Assembly (NCBI GenBank): GCA_007449985.2
Contig: VIIQ02000584.1
Coordinates: 1 to 64,000, forward strand
DNA: 64,000 nucleotides
Direction: 5' to 3'
From: Desmodesmus armatus
Lineage: Eukaryota > Chlorophyta > Chlorophyceae > Sphaeropleales > Scenedesmaceae
The notes under the pieces were generated by a model, which did no database searches, was not told the origin of the DNA, and worked only from the letters and a program-made list of their open reading frames with translations. The stretch's first letter is position 1. Each line of letters starts with the position of its first letter. The translations under genes were made by a program, and so were the position numbers. Below are positions 23,434 through 35,439 of this stretch, piece after piece.

Positions 23434-26400
23434 TCACAGCAGCTTACGGGAGCTGGTGGCCACACCCATGTCAAACACCTGCAACCAAACAACAGTCACA
23501 TAACGATGATCAGTGCTTATGACTCCCACCTGAGACTTGAGGTGCAGGGCACGCGAAGCTGAGGCTCAGCTGTCACGCCAATCCAGTTCAAAGCAAAGCC
23601 CTGCTTAGCTCAGTGCTGATCACCCCATGTGCACAGGGCTGCACCCATCTTTACTCTGACCAGTTGGCTCTACAGGTCACGAGCCAGTTGCGGTTGTAAG
23701 CTGATGTAAACCAGCTGCTGGCATTCATGCAGAGGCTGCGGTCATTGACCATGTGTGCGATCGTCAAGTGGCTGTTTCGTGCTCTCACCTCCAGAGCTGC
23801 CAGGGCGGCATTGTCTACCCTTGTCCGCATGCTGACCACCAGAGTGGGGCCGGTGGCAGTCACAGTGACCTCACGCACCACAGGAGTGAACTTGGCCCCG
23901 GCAAGAGCATAAGGGTCCACGTTGGTCAACACAGCAGCACCACCAACCAACACATCAAACAGACGTTGGCCTGCAGCCGCCCAGTACACCTCGGAAAAGG
24001 TGAACCTTAGCAAGTAGCTTCGGCCTGTGGCTGTAGGTGTTGAGAGCTGTGGAACGCTCTGTCAGTGCGTGCATGCCAAGACTAGACTTTCCTATGACTT
24101 TGGATGCCATAAAGAGAGTCTGGGCTCGGACTCAGGGAATCCTGTGAACGACGAGGTTACCAATGACCGAACAAGATAACAGATACAACTGGAAATGATG
24201 TAGGAAAGATAACCAGAAGGAATTGGAAGTGTCGAGCATGAGCGCAGGGCTCGTGCTTGATGCCGAAAGGTCGACTGGCCTTCGACCGACCAACCGGATT
24301 ACGGTTGTGACAGGCCGTTGACAACCAAAAGATAAAGTATCGAGCTTACTCATAACATCACGCCCCCCCTTTTCAACGCCAATGTCCTCATTGGCGCCTG
24401 CGAGGGCTACGGCGCGTGCTGCGAGTAGCAACAGGCAATGCAGCATGGTGGGTGGCTTCATAATCCTCAACAACATCATCATCAATCTGCTTCATATTTA
24501 TCCACATGTCATCCTCAGGGCCATAGCCACGCCACCGCACAAGGTACTCAATGCTCACACCACGACCACGCTTGCACTGCCGCTTATCCAAAAGCTTCTC
24601 AACATAGAAGCGGTCCTCTTCAACATCAACAGGAGGAGGACGAGACATGACAGCAGGGTGTGGCAACTCTGGTTGTGTGTGCCAGGGTTGCAAAAGACTG
24701 ACATGGAACACAGGGTGTACCTTGAGAGTAGGAGGCAGCTTCAGCCTGTATGCGACAGGGCTGATGACCTGTTGTACTGGGAAGGGTCCCAGATACTTAG
24801 CAGCAAGCTTCTTGCTCATGGTGCTGGGCAAGGCAAGGTTGGCTGCTGACAAGCGCACAAGGTCACCTACAGAAAAAGTAACGTCACGACGATGCGCATT
24901 TTGCTGTGCCATCATACGCTGCTGGGCGGCATGCAAGTTGGTCTTGGCATGCTGTAAGACAGAATGCATGTCATCAGCAGTCACTTGGGCTGCTGGCACC
25001 AAGACAGGGCCTAATGCAACATCCAACACAGACAAAGGGCTCTGGCCAAAACACAAGAAAAATGGAGAGTAACCTGTGGCTGGGTTGACAGAGTCATTGA
25101 TGGCGTACTCAGCCAAGTCCAGCCAATCATCCCAATCATCCTGCCGGGGAGAAACAAAATGCCGCAAGTACTCCTCCAAAGTGCGATTAGCACGCTCAGA
25201 CTGGCCGTCAGTCTGGGGATGAAAAGCAGTAGAAAACTTCAAGTCAGTGCCCAATGCAGAAAACAATGCACGCCAGAACTTGCTCAAGAAGCGCCTGTCG
25301 CGATCGGAAACAATGCTTCTTGGCAATCCAAAGGTCCTAAACCACTCTTTGCGCACAAGCGATGCAATGGGGTCAGCACCTGCACCCTTGGTTGTGGGAA
25401 TGAACCGCACAAACTTAGTGAGACGGTCCACAATGGTAAGCACAGCATCATGACCATGCTTAGTTGGTGGAAGGTCGGTGATAAGGTCCAAGGAAATGCA
25501 CTCAAACTTATGGGTGGGAATGGGCAAAGGGTGCAACAAGCCAGCTGGTGCTTGTGTGCTGGGCTTGTTCAGCTGACAGGATGGCGTGTTGCGAAGTAGG
25601 AGCAACACCAGTCACGGACTCGGAGAAGTCGCGTGTGGTAACGTGTTGTGCCCTATCCAAGGGGTTACAAGTACAACCCTGATGGAATCATGCGGATATG
25701 TAGGCTAATACATGTCCCTGCAGCATCCGGTAGCCTTTTGCTCACAACATGTGGTAGCGGAGAACAGGCGAGGCCTTAGCGCACTCTTAGAGCGCCTGGC
25801 CTGCGACCCTGGCGTATCAGGATCGAATCCCAGCAAAGGCGATCGTCCGAAACAACCAAAGCGATCTCGAGTGGGTCTCGCGTATGGCCGTCGAGACGCC
25901 GGCCGTTGTAGGTGGGCGGCGTGTTGCGAAGTAGGAGCAACACCAGTCATGGACTCGGAGAAGTCGCGTGTGGTAACGTGTTGTGCCCTATCCAAGGGGT
26001 TACAAGTACAACCCTGATGGAATCATGCGGATATGTAGGCTAATACATGTCCCTGCAGCATCCGGTAGCCTTTTGCTCACAACAGTAGGGATGGTGTAGG
26101 AGAAGGTGCCAAATCTGATGCTGCAGGCTGCATTGTGGCTCCCTGGCTGGCAGGCGGGGTCACGGTTCACCCAGTCGTCGGCGACACCCCCGGTGGCAAC
26201 TGCAGCAACAGAAATGGCAGCAGGAGCGTCACACAAGGCTTCCGCCAAAGGCTTGACCATCCTCCACCTGGAGGCATGGCCAACCGCCATTACTTGTGCA
26301 CAGCCAGACAAAGCCACTTCACAAGACAACTTACTACTAGTAGCAGCGACTCGCTCCTACTAGTCGCATGGCGGCCACCATGGGTGCACATGCAGCTGCC

Positions 26401-29400
26401 CTACACTATGGCCCGACTGTCAGATTCGCCGCGGCCGCACCTTGCGTGGCTGCAGTGTCTGCTGTGTAGTAGTTGCACAGCGCTGGCCCTCCAGCGTTGA
26501 TGAGGGCCACCGGGCCCAAAGCACCGTGGGGCATGGCTGGCAGCGTGCACTGCACTCCAGGAGTTGGGCTTGGGGTGACGACGGGGGCAGGGGCAGGGCT
26601 GGTACTGCCTTCCGTAGGCGCCACAGGGTGGGGATTGGTGGCACCCTCACCGCCAGCGGGCCTCTCGCAGATGTAGTGCTTGTTGACGCCCTGCAGTGAC
26701 AGCAGCACCATACATGCACTTGGTGAGGCCGCTTGTCAGGGTGTTGTGTTGTGTTGAGGTATCTCAACCCTGGCACTGGCCAGCAGTTCATCGGACCGTG
26801 GTTGACCCATCATGATGCGACACAATTGTATTCTGGCACATTGCCGCACTGGCACGCGGCACGCGATAGGGCACTGCCACATCACACCATGCTCACGCGT
26901 GCACGCATAGCCCCTGGCCTAACAAAGTGATCACAACACAAGATCATGGTGCAGCACAAATGCATGGTGCTGTCAGCAGCAGGTGTGCTCACACAAGAGA
27001 AGGGGTTCCATGTCTTGGGCTGCTGTGGGAGGTACTCCATGCACACAGCCGTATCCTCGACGTAGCTGGCGTCACGGGGAGCAGGTTCCCAACGAGAGTA
27101 GCTGCCAGCCTGGACGTTTGATAGCACAACAACAAGACAGCAATGCAGGCAACACGTGAGTTGCTCAGTAGAGTCCACAATACAGCAAAGGACCTCACAT
27201 AGCATTTGCAGGCCCTGCATGTTGGCGCCGCACTCAGCTCAACGATTTGAGCATGCACAGGCTTTGTTTCAAGCTGAGAACAGTGTTGGTTGACGGCGAT
27301 CGTCAGTGTAGGCCTGACCTGATAAAACCGCAAGACTGCATGTTCAAGGTATGCACACCAGGCCAAGGCCAGCAGGACTGCTGAAAAGCCAGCTGGCACT
27401 TACTTCCAGTGGGGTGCCGTCAGCCCAGTACCACTGGTCAACAAAGCCAGGATCCAGACGTCCAGGCTTCCTCAGGCCGGTGTCTGCATGTGAGCAATGA
27501 GGCAAGCGGGATTGGTTGAAGCCTTCAACATGGCATGTTGACATGATGCAATGCAGTGCTGCTTGTAGCCGCTACAGGTTAGCTGAGTCAGCAATGCTGT
27601 GCAACAGGTTAGCCTAACCCTTGTAGGGTTGATGATGAAGAAGCACAAGGTGATGGGCCCACACAGGGACCATGCTAAGTCGAGCCCCTCGACTTAGCAT
27701 GCCCACTAACAACATGATGTTGTTAGTGGGCCCCAACACCAAAGTGACTGTTCCGAACAGTACCAGTGCACTCCAACATGTTCGTGCTTCTTGAGATGTC
27801 ACCCGTCATGACCGGGTTGGTTTCCACTTCATGAGATTAATGTGGTTGGCATGAGCTGTTCGCAGAAAAAAGAGCATCTTCTTGATGTAGCTACATGTCT
27901 GACATGTATGGCAGCGCCAGGCTCACAAGTCTCGCCAAAGAAACCGGTCCACAGCAGGTTGAGCCTGATGAAGTCATCTTCAGCAGCGGATGAAACCTTC
28001 ACCAGCACGCCACCATGTATTTCCTGCAGGCGCAAGGTGTGTAAGGCAACAATGGTGCTGGCAGTGATGGCACTGCCGCGTTGCTTTCAAGGGACAGTGC
28101 CGCTGTGTGTTGCTTTGGAAGGATGCTGTCAACAGGTAGAACAAGAGTATCACTGGATGCCCTGCAGAAACATTGACACACAGTGAGGCATGTGATATGC
28201 CCCATTATGGCTCTTTCCAGCAGCCCCTCAGTGTTTCCGCCCACAATAGCATCCGATGCCTGCTATATCACAAAAATCATTGTGCAACCTGGTTGCATGG
28301 GCACCCACGTACAAACTCCAACTTGCAACCACTCGACTGAGCCCAGCACTACACAACCACTGGCAGGACGTACTGTGCAGCGGCGAGTTGCGTCATCGAT
28401 GTTGCCACTGATGCCCTTGGCAAAGCTTGACTTGTAGTAGCACTTGCCAGTCTCGGGGTTGTAGAGCCAGGAGGGCAGGGTCATGTTACCCCCCGGCGGC
28501 TTGGGGTAGGGGCACCGCACGTCTGAGATGTAATTGGCTAAGGGCACCACGTCGATTGGGCCATTGTTGGCGGCCTCGTAGTAAGCCTGCAAGCCAGGCA
28601 ACAGGTCCAGACGGGAGCAAGCCGCAGCTATGTATTATGTGTGCCTGTGCGATTTCAGCCCCTGCCGTGTTGTCGTCCTTTGATAAATGGTTGTATAGCT
28701 GCTGGTGTGACCTGCCTTCTGACCCCCGCTCTGCTCCCTCTGACGTAGTCACGTGCTGTAAGTATCAACAGTGGTTTGCTGTTGAAGGTGGTTCTGAGGT
28801 CGATCCTCTCCGCTGCTTAGATCGTGGCCGGTGGTCTGACTGCCCAGACTATGTGCGCCACACAACCCCCATGTCCCGTGAGTGTGTTAGAGCCCTTGCC
28901 AGTTTCAGACTAGGTGCCCATGATCTTGATGTTGCCACCGCTAAGTTCCAGCCTCGCTCTGCTTCGGGACCTGCTGCTAGTATCGCCCGTGCTGATAGGT
29001 TGTGCGTTTTTGTCATCAGGGGGTAGGCGACGAGATGCACATGATTGCTGAATGTGAAGCTTATGATGTGTTGAGGCGCTCGCATGCTGCTCTTTTTGCT
29101 GACTTTGGTGGTTGGATGGAATTCCCATGCAATGTGTCTGCAGCCCAACTGCGGTCCTTCATGCACCAGCCTGCCCGTCGTGTTGGTGCTTTTCTGCGTG
29201 AGTGTGGCCAACGCCGGTGGACCAACCCTCCGTTGGAGGTCCTGTTTGCAGACGGGCTGTCAGCTGAGGAAGCTGATACCCTCTTGGGTGTTGATGAGGA
29301 TGGGTTGGCCCCTGATGCTTCCGATATGTTCGTCAGTGCATTCTCAGATGAGTTCTACGATGTCTATTCAGATGCGTTCTATGATGCCGATACCCCATAA

Positions 29401-32400
29401 GCCTCGTTGGCTCCCTACGGGGTGTTCAGGCTCAGCCTGAACCATGTAACAGTAACAGTAACAGTAACAGTATTACCCCATGATACCCCATGAGCCTCGT
29501 TGGCTCCCTACGGGGTGTTCAGGCTCAGCCTGAACCATGTAACAGTAACAGTATTCAGAAACCTCTGGCCTTTTACAATTGATCACTTGTACTCTTACTC
29601 ATGAGTACTCTTACTCATGAGTAAGAAACTTTCTTACGGTACGGTACCGCATGTCCGCCAGGCACAGTGACTGTAGGCAGGTAAGAGGTGATCAAATGGC
29701 TCCTTGTTGATAGCCACAAAAGATTTTTTGGCCGCCAAACCGCTTCGACCAGTGGCATTGTCGCGATGTAGGGACATGTCTCACCTTGACACAGGGTGGG
29801 CAGTCAATCAGCTCTGACGGCTGCAGCCAGGCAGCCACGGCGTCCTGCTTGTTCCAGCGGCACGTGCGACAGCATGACTGGCCTCCGGGGAAAGTGTAGA
29901 CGCCCCACGAGCCACCCTGAGTCTGACATGTGTTGTCATAGAATGCGCCAAAGCCGCGCCTGACCTCGTCATTGGAGAGCTGCATGTTGACCATCACGAC
30001 AGCAGCATCGCTATGTGCTTAGTGACAAAGCGCCTTGCTAGCTGGCCAGCTGCTTCACAGAAGCCCCTGATAAGGCAAGAACACTGCCAGCATCAACAAC
30101 ACACATGTGTGTGAGCAAGTAGCGCCAGCTTTCCTCCGCAGTAAGGCAAGATGTGTCAGCAAGGCCAACACAGAATCCCAGTTTGCAACTCACCATGGCA
30201 GGGCAAGGCAGTTGCGAGGGAGGCTGAAGAGTGGTGCACGCCGCATCGGTTGGGAATGGGGTGACAACAGGAGTAGGGGAAGGGTATGGAGTGACAACGG
30301 GGGCAGGGGACGGGCTTGCGGTGACGACAGGAGCAGGAGAGGGGCTTGGGGTGACGACAAGAGCAGGGGACGGGCTTGGGGTAACGACAAGAGCAGGGGA
30401 CGGGCTTGGGCTGACGACAGGAGCAGGAGAGGGGCTTGGGGTAACGACAAGAGCAGGGGACCGGCTTGGACTGACGACGGGAGCAGGGGACGGGCTTGGG
30501 GTGATGACCGGAGCAGGGGAAGGGCTTGGGGTGACGATTGGAACAGTTGAAGGGCTTGTTGTGACGACGGGGGCTGGAGGTGGGCTAGGGTTGACTGGTG
30601 TTGTGACAACACCCATATCAAACACCTGCAGTCAGACAGCAGCCACTGGCTGAGTCACAACTGAAGGGTGACGGGGCAAGGACTGTCTGAGCAACTTTTC
30701 TGCCAAAGGTTTTCTTGACACGCGTGCTGCAAGCCTTGCACCACTTGCCGGGCTGCACCTTTCTTGAACCAGTTGGCTCTTTAGTTGTCATAGCCATCTG
30801 ATATCAAGGCCAGTCCGTGCACATTGGCAAAGGCAGCATCATGCCTACGCTTGCATTATTGAGGTGCCAACACAGCTAGTTGCATCTGATCCGGAGGCAG
30901 AAGCTGCAACAGCCGACTTTGTATGTGGCTGCCAGCCGCCACGATGTGCGATGCACTCACCTCTAGAGCTGCCAGGGCGGCATTGTCCACCCTTGTCTGC
31001 ATGCTGACCACCAGTGTGGGGCTAGTGGCAGTCACGGTGACCTCACGCACCACAGGAGTGAACTTGGCACCGGCAAGAGCGTAGGGGTCCACGTTGGTCA
31101 GCACAGCAGCACCACCAACCAACACATCAAACAGACGCTGTCCCGCAGCCGCCCAGTACACCTCGGCAAAGGTGAATCTCAACCTGTAGCTGCGGCCTGC
31201 GACTGAAGGGATGGTGTAGGAGAAGGTGCCACCAAACCTGATGCTGCAGGCTGCATTGTGGCTCCCTGGCTGGCAGGCGGGGTCACGGTTCACCCAGTCT
31301 TCGGCAACACCCCCGACGGCGACTGCAGCAAGAGAGATGCCAGGACATGTGTGCTTTTGTCAGGGTTTTCCCATTGTCTTGGTGGGTGATTTTGGCTGCC
31401 ACCACCTGACCTGATCTCATGAGGCTGGGAGTCGTCAAGTAAGCGGCCCTATTGACACCCTAAATAGCCCTTGGCCCAAGGCGAGTTGCTGGCTAGTGCT
31501 GAGTAGGGACCTTGTCTCCCATACCTGTATCTTACTGTGTACTGTTTTCTTCCACCGTGCACGTGACCACGTGGTCAGTGTCCACGTTTCAAACACGTAC
31601 GGTACATTGCAAACATTGCAAAGGCACTCCAGAGCACGAGCTGGCTTTCATCCTCTCCGAGAAAGCGGCAGCAACTCTCTGGTTTGATCCTCAGCGATTT
31701 GTTGCTTCTGGTTTGTTCTGTCATCTCCGTGGTATCAGTTAATGGCTGGCATGAGCTCTTGAGCTTCATAGCTACAGGTGTAACTTTGAGTTGATGGGTG
31801 CACAGGCAGCTACCGTCGCCTGTAGGGCCTACACTATGGCATGACAAGTGTTGCATTCATCGCAACAGCCGCACCTTGTGAGGCTGCAGTGTCTGCTGTG
31901 AAGTAGTTGCACAGCGCTGGCCCTCCTGCGTTGATGAGGGCCACTGGGCCCAAAGCACCCTGGGGCATGGCTGGCACCGCGCATGTCGCTGGAGCTGGAC
32001 TTGGGGTGGCGATGGGAGCAGGGGAAGGGCTTGGCACCACTAGAGGAGCAGGGGAGGGGCTTGGGGTGATGGCGGGAGCATGGGAAGGGCTTGAGGTGAC
32101 GACGGGAGCAGGGGATGGGCTTGGTGTTATAACCGGAGTAGGGGAAGGGCTTGACGTTGCAATGGGTGCTGGAGATGGGCTGGAATTGACTGGCGTCGTG
32201 GGGACCCCCATGTCAAACACCTGTGAACAAGCAGCAACCGCACAAATAGTGACGGGCGGTGAGGTCGCCAGGTCAGGTCTTTCATCAACCAAGTTCAATG
32301 CGAACAAACTTCTTGGCTCACTGCTTGTTCAGTACGATGCACAGGGTGTGCCCGGCATGATGCCAATGGTTTGATGCGATTAGTCTGGGTTAGCTCTGCA

Positions 32401-33104
32401 GTTGAAAGGTCCAGCTGTTGTACAGCCCCACCAAGTGCACATGTGTAATGAAAGTCAAGGGCTGCAGAATGCCCATGGTTGCAGTATTGAGCCGCCAGTT
32501 CAGCTAGTTGCATTCAAGAATGATCAAGCAGCATGCTAGGGCTGCGCAGCCGTCACGGACTCTTTGTTTGACTGTTGTGCTCTCACCTCCAGAGCTGCCA
32601 GGGCGGCATTGTCTACCCTTGTCCGCATGCTGACCACCAGTGTGGGGCTAGTGGCAGTCACGGTGACCTCACGCACCACAGGAGTGAACTTGGCCCCGGC
32701 AAGAGCATAAGGGTCCACGTTGGTCAACACGGCAGCACCACCAACCAACACATCAAACAGACGCTGTCCTGCAGCCGCCCAGTACACCTCCGAAAAGGTG
32801 AACCTCAACCTGTAGCTGCGGCCTGCAACTGCTGGCACGGTGTAGGAGAAGGTGCCGCCAAACCTGATGCTGCAGGCTGCGTTCTGGCTCCCAGGCTGGC
32901 AAGCGGGGTCACGGTTCACCCAGTCTTCGGCAACACCCCAACGGCGACTGCAGCAAGAGAGATGCCAGAACATGTGTGCTATTGTCACTGACAATTGGCT
33001 TGGTGGGTGATTTCAGTTTCCCTCACACCTGGACCTGAGACAGGGATCCGTAAAGTAATACTTTAGTTTGGCTCCAGAAAGGGCGGTCAGGCCCTGACCC
33101 AGTT

Positions 33105-33157
<53 letters not shown>

Positions 33158-33821
33158 ATAGGCCCTCTGGGTACCCTCATGAGCCTTTGGCTCGCTGGCC
33201 GCCAGCATTGAATGCTGGGGCTGGGTTCTTGCCCCTCATACCTACACGACAGTGGGTATTATACCTTGCCCATGCCGTATGATCAGATATACCGATGTTG
33301 GATCATGGCCAGTGCTTGTGCATATTACAAGGCCGCTCCACAGGACGCCTGACAACAACAGGGTGGGTGCACAGACCCTACAACGTTAGCATGGCTTGAT
33401 TGGCGCATTCCCCTCACCTGCCGAGGCTGCTGTGTCTGCTGTAAAGTAGTTGCACAGCGCTGGCCCTCCTGCATTGATGAGGGCCACTGGGCCCACAGCA
33501 CCCTGGGGCATGGGCTGCCCAACCCCACAACCTGCAGCACCAAGCAGTGATGCAGGCCTTGACCTTTCTGGCACCACCAGTCTATAGAGACTAGATAGTA
33601 GACCTGTGTTCATGGCAACCCAGGCTGTAGTGCCCTACATGCGCGCCGATGTTGCACCAACTTTGCTGGAAGGAATGTGGATGACACGCACATCACATTC
33701 TGTGCGGATCCATGCTGCACAGTCTGGCCTGCTCACCTCCTGTGGACGCCGGCTGTGCAGAAACGCATGCGGTCAGAATGAAAAGCAGAGCCAATCCACT
33801 GTAGGAGGTACTGCCACCCAT
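23434..33821 (-). CDS. Secreted three-malectin, C-type-lectin protein (disrupted)
   Basis: Fourteen exons: 33821-33737, 33531-33418, 32947-32587, 32220-31875, 31322-30961, 30625-30194, 29979-29785, 28586-28374, 28023-27927, 27483-27404, 27109-26993, 26690-26441, exon 13 in two pieces (26199-26085 and 24032-23789), and 23478-23434. If intact it would have about 1018 residues. A signal peptide (SGLALLFILTACVSAQ) is followed by malectin 1 (about 40-190), a Pro/Ser linker, malectin 2 (265-426), a long PSPSPAPV linker (428-540), a Cys-rich part, a C-type lectin domain (about 680-812; QWYWADGTPLE, TWNPFSC, HYICE), another linker and malectin 3 (848-1010). It probably binds sugars at the cell surface or wall. 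Each malectin is encoded by INAGG, VAEDW/VADDW and VFDMGV exons with the same phases. Two lesions: an LTR-element insertion in exon 13, and a missing base in a G run at the start of exon 3. Confidence 0.83.
24038..25586 (-). mobile_element. 5'-truncated Ty3/gypsy chromovirus with 3' LTR
   Basis: The minus-strand frame from the junction at 25586 to the stop at 24388 encodes the end of a zinc-binding motif, an integrase core (LDLITDLPPT, IVDRLTKFVRFIP, FHPQTDGQSERANRTLE) and a C-terminal chromodomain (YLVRWRGYGPEDDMW). It is followed by a polypurine tract (AAAAGGGGGGG) and a candidate 323-bp LTR, 24360-24038, bounded TG...CA. gag, protease and reverse transcriptase are absent. The upstream side is joined directly to the TRIM-like element. 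The outer end abuts GTAGG, which is repeated on the far side of the TRIM (24033-24037 and 26085-26089). Confidence 0.88.
25587..26084 (+). mobile_element. TRIM-like miniature LTR retrotransposon
   Basis: Two 163-bp direct repeats, 25587-25749 and 25922-26084, start TGTTG and end CAACA and differ at one base. The 172-bp interior begins, two bases after the left repeat, with TGGTAGCGGAG, complementary to the 3' end of an initiator-Met-type tRNA (a primer-binding site). It ends with a purine-rich stretch before the right repeat. There is no coding capacity. An internal GGATCGAATCC (25820-25830) resembles a pol III B box within a degenerate tRNA-like stretch. The left flank is gypsy sequence and the right flank is the lectin exon. 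Confidence 0.83.
27656..27735. repeat. Two adjacent perfect palindromes in a lectin intron
   Basis: Fourteen-base arms at 27671-27684 and 27688-27701 pair perfectly around a 3-base loop. Right next to them, 13-base arms at 27702-27714 and 27718-27730 pair around TGA. Outer 'gggccc' matches extend the symmetry. This lies in the intron between exons 9 and 10 of the lectin gene. It may be a foldback element or an intronic RNA hairpin. Confidence 0.85.
28620..29560 (+). mobile_element. Decayed LINE 3' end in lectin intron 7
   Basis: Opposite in strand to the host gene. From about 28640 the frame reads like the C-terminal part of a LINE reverse-transcriptase polyprotein, then shifts by one base near 29005. 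The next frame holds a CCHC-type motif (FCHQGVGDEMHMIAEC) and ends at 29400. A 3' segment with a 19-base hairpin (29424-29442) and an (ACAGTA)n tail follows. That 3' segment is repeated with a shorter tail at 29482-29554. The 5' boundary is not sharp. It is non-functional: truncated and frameshifted. Confidence 0.72.
31706..31789 (+). repeat. Dispersed 84-bp repeat, first copy
   Basis: This matches 62934-63018 with few changes ('aatggctggcatgagctctt' is shared) and lies in the same orientation. The second copy ends in a (TTTGA)n-like tail, suggesting a short retroposed element. This copy sits in lectin intron 4; the other sits just after the last recognised ETHE1 exon. Confidence 0.85.
33105..33157. 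repeat. (TAG)n microsatellite
   Basis: About 17.7 perfect TAG units in the intron between lectin exons 2 and 3. Confidence 0.95.
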
Positions 33822-33852
33822 GGCCCTCAAGGCTTGTGAATTTGGGCCGTGT

Positions 33853-33866
33853 GTGCCACGTGGCAC
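33853..33866. promoter_or_regulatory. Perfect G-box palindrome upstream of the lectin start
   Basis: GTGCCACGTGGCAC is a 14-base perfect palindrome around the CACGTG core bound by plant-type bZIP/bHLH factors. It lies 32 bases before the proposed lectin start codon at 33821. The position could equally be in the 5' untranslated region, and no experiment supports it. Confidence 0.35.
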
Positions 33867-34299
33867 CTGGACGGAAGTTGAGACACGTTCCAAACGCAGC
33901 CAAACAAAATATTATTGTTTTGGGGCGCAAAGACGACGCGTTAGCAGGCTCTTACAGCTCGCTGAAAGCAGCAAAACATGCCAGCACAACAGCACGCGGT
34001 GTCGACCTGTCACTGTGCTGAGCACACTAGCACACATGGCACCATGCAGGCTGATTGAAATTGACTCTTCCAGCTGTCAACCATGTGGAGGCACCAATAT
34101 GCACTCACCGTGAGGACCTCGCGATTGTGCCGATCGGCACACGTGGCCTTTGCGGGGGCAAGTAGACCACTTGTCAGGTAGTGGTAGTGGTGGAAAGAGT
34201 ATGGAGAGATGTTTAAATTGAGGGGATTGAGGTCTGATGCGGGAACATTTGTCCAGAAGCTGAACAGCCGAATAACAACTGTTACGTGACGGTACGCAC

Positions 34300-34400
34300 T
34301 ATGACTCACCGGTGGCGTTGGTTTGCGTTGGTTTGCGTTGGTTTGCGTTGGTTCAGCGTTGGCTTTGGCCAACGCGGCGTTGGCGCCCAACGCCCATCTG
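34300..34400. repeat. GCGTTGGTTT minisatellite, first copy
   Basis: Several tandem 10-base units GCGTTGGTTT or close variants, preceded by 'gcactatgactcacc'. The same flank appears in inverse orientation beside the second array at 36245-36409. Confidence 0.85.
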
Positions 34401-35439
34401 GCGGCACACCTTGAAACAACTAGATACGTCCAGGTACATGTAAAAACCACTTTGGACATCCTTTGGCGCTGCTGCATGAGCATGATTGGTGCAAAACACC
34501 AGACCCTGAGTTGATCACCCCACCCCCCTCCAAGGCCCGGTACCGGACGGACCTGAACCTGTCCAAAACATGTGTTGAGGGTCTCTTTGGTTGTTCTACG
34601 TGCCTAAATGTCAGCCATTGTGGCTGCTGGCTGTTTGTGACTTGCCATCACTTTGATCCCTGCAGCATGGTCACACTGCAGGCTGTATCTGGGCCATCAG
34701 AACATCGTGTTGACATCAGAAACATATTGTGCATGAACTGTGGTATTTTCTGCCTCCGAATGGCTCCGCTAGGCTAGGCTAGCGTTATGTCAGCATAACA
34801 ACATTGACTGCTTCAGCCCATGGGCACAACCGGCTGCCAAACGCAAGTGAAGGACTGTATGTCCACGTACGTCACATCCGACCTCGATTTTGCAGCTTGG
34901 GTGTCATATCGTTCATCATCAGGTTACAACAACCTTTCGATGGAAGTCAATGTGTGCGGTCTGTGGGCGTGCAGCCCGTGCAAGCCTCCCGAAACACAAC
35001 TAGCATATCGAGCTTACGTTTCAGACCGCACCTGTGGCGTGATGCAACCGGACAAGCGCCTTTGACCAGAAGGTTGTTGAAACAGCAATGCCTGTCAACA
35101 CTGCCTGAACGGGTTGTGCTGATGGCTGCCCTGTCCGTCGATGGTGTAAGAAGCTTCACTTTGAACAGGTGAGCACTCTCAGCAGGCTCTGCGGACTTAC
35201 GGCACAGGGTGCTTCATGTCAAACAGCACTGCTGTACTGCAGCAGTGCTGCTGTCCTGTATGCTGCCTGTAGCCCCAGAGTGCGATCAGGTGCATAAGCA
35301 GTACACGGAATATTTCAGCGTGATATAGTCATGCCCTGGTGATGATCCAGCAGCAGTATCCTTCCAGCAGCAGATGATGCTGGAATGGAACGGGGTTGAC
35401 CCCCTTTGGTTTGCTGCTCGGCATGGTTGCAGGGCCCCA

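Noticed and set aside
25770..25850. A functional tRNA gene inside the TRIM
   Set aside because: A B-box-like motif is present, but the T-arm and anticodon stems do not pair properly, so it is at most a tRNA-derived relic.
30107..30550. Plus-strand Asp/Arg/Gly-rich repeat protein
   Set aside because: It is the antisense of the PSPSPAPV linker exon of the lectin gene, whose minus-strand frame has fitting splice sites and phase.
33105..33157. CRISPR-like or regulatory array
   Set aside because: It is a simple TAG microsatellite without spacers; no CRISPR is expected in a nuclear algal genome.
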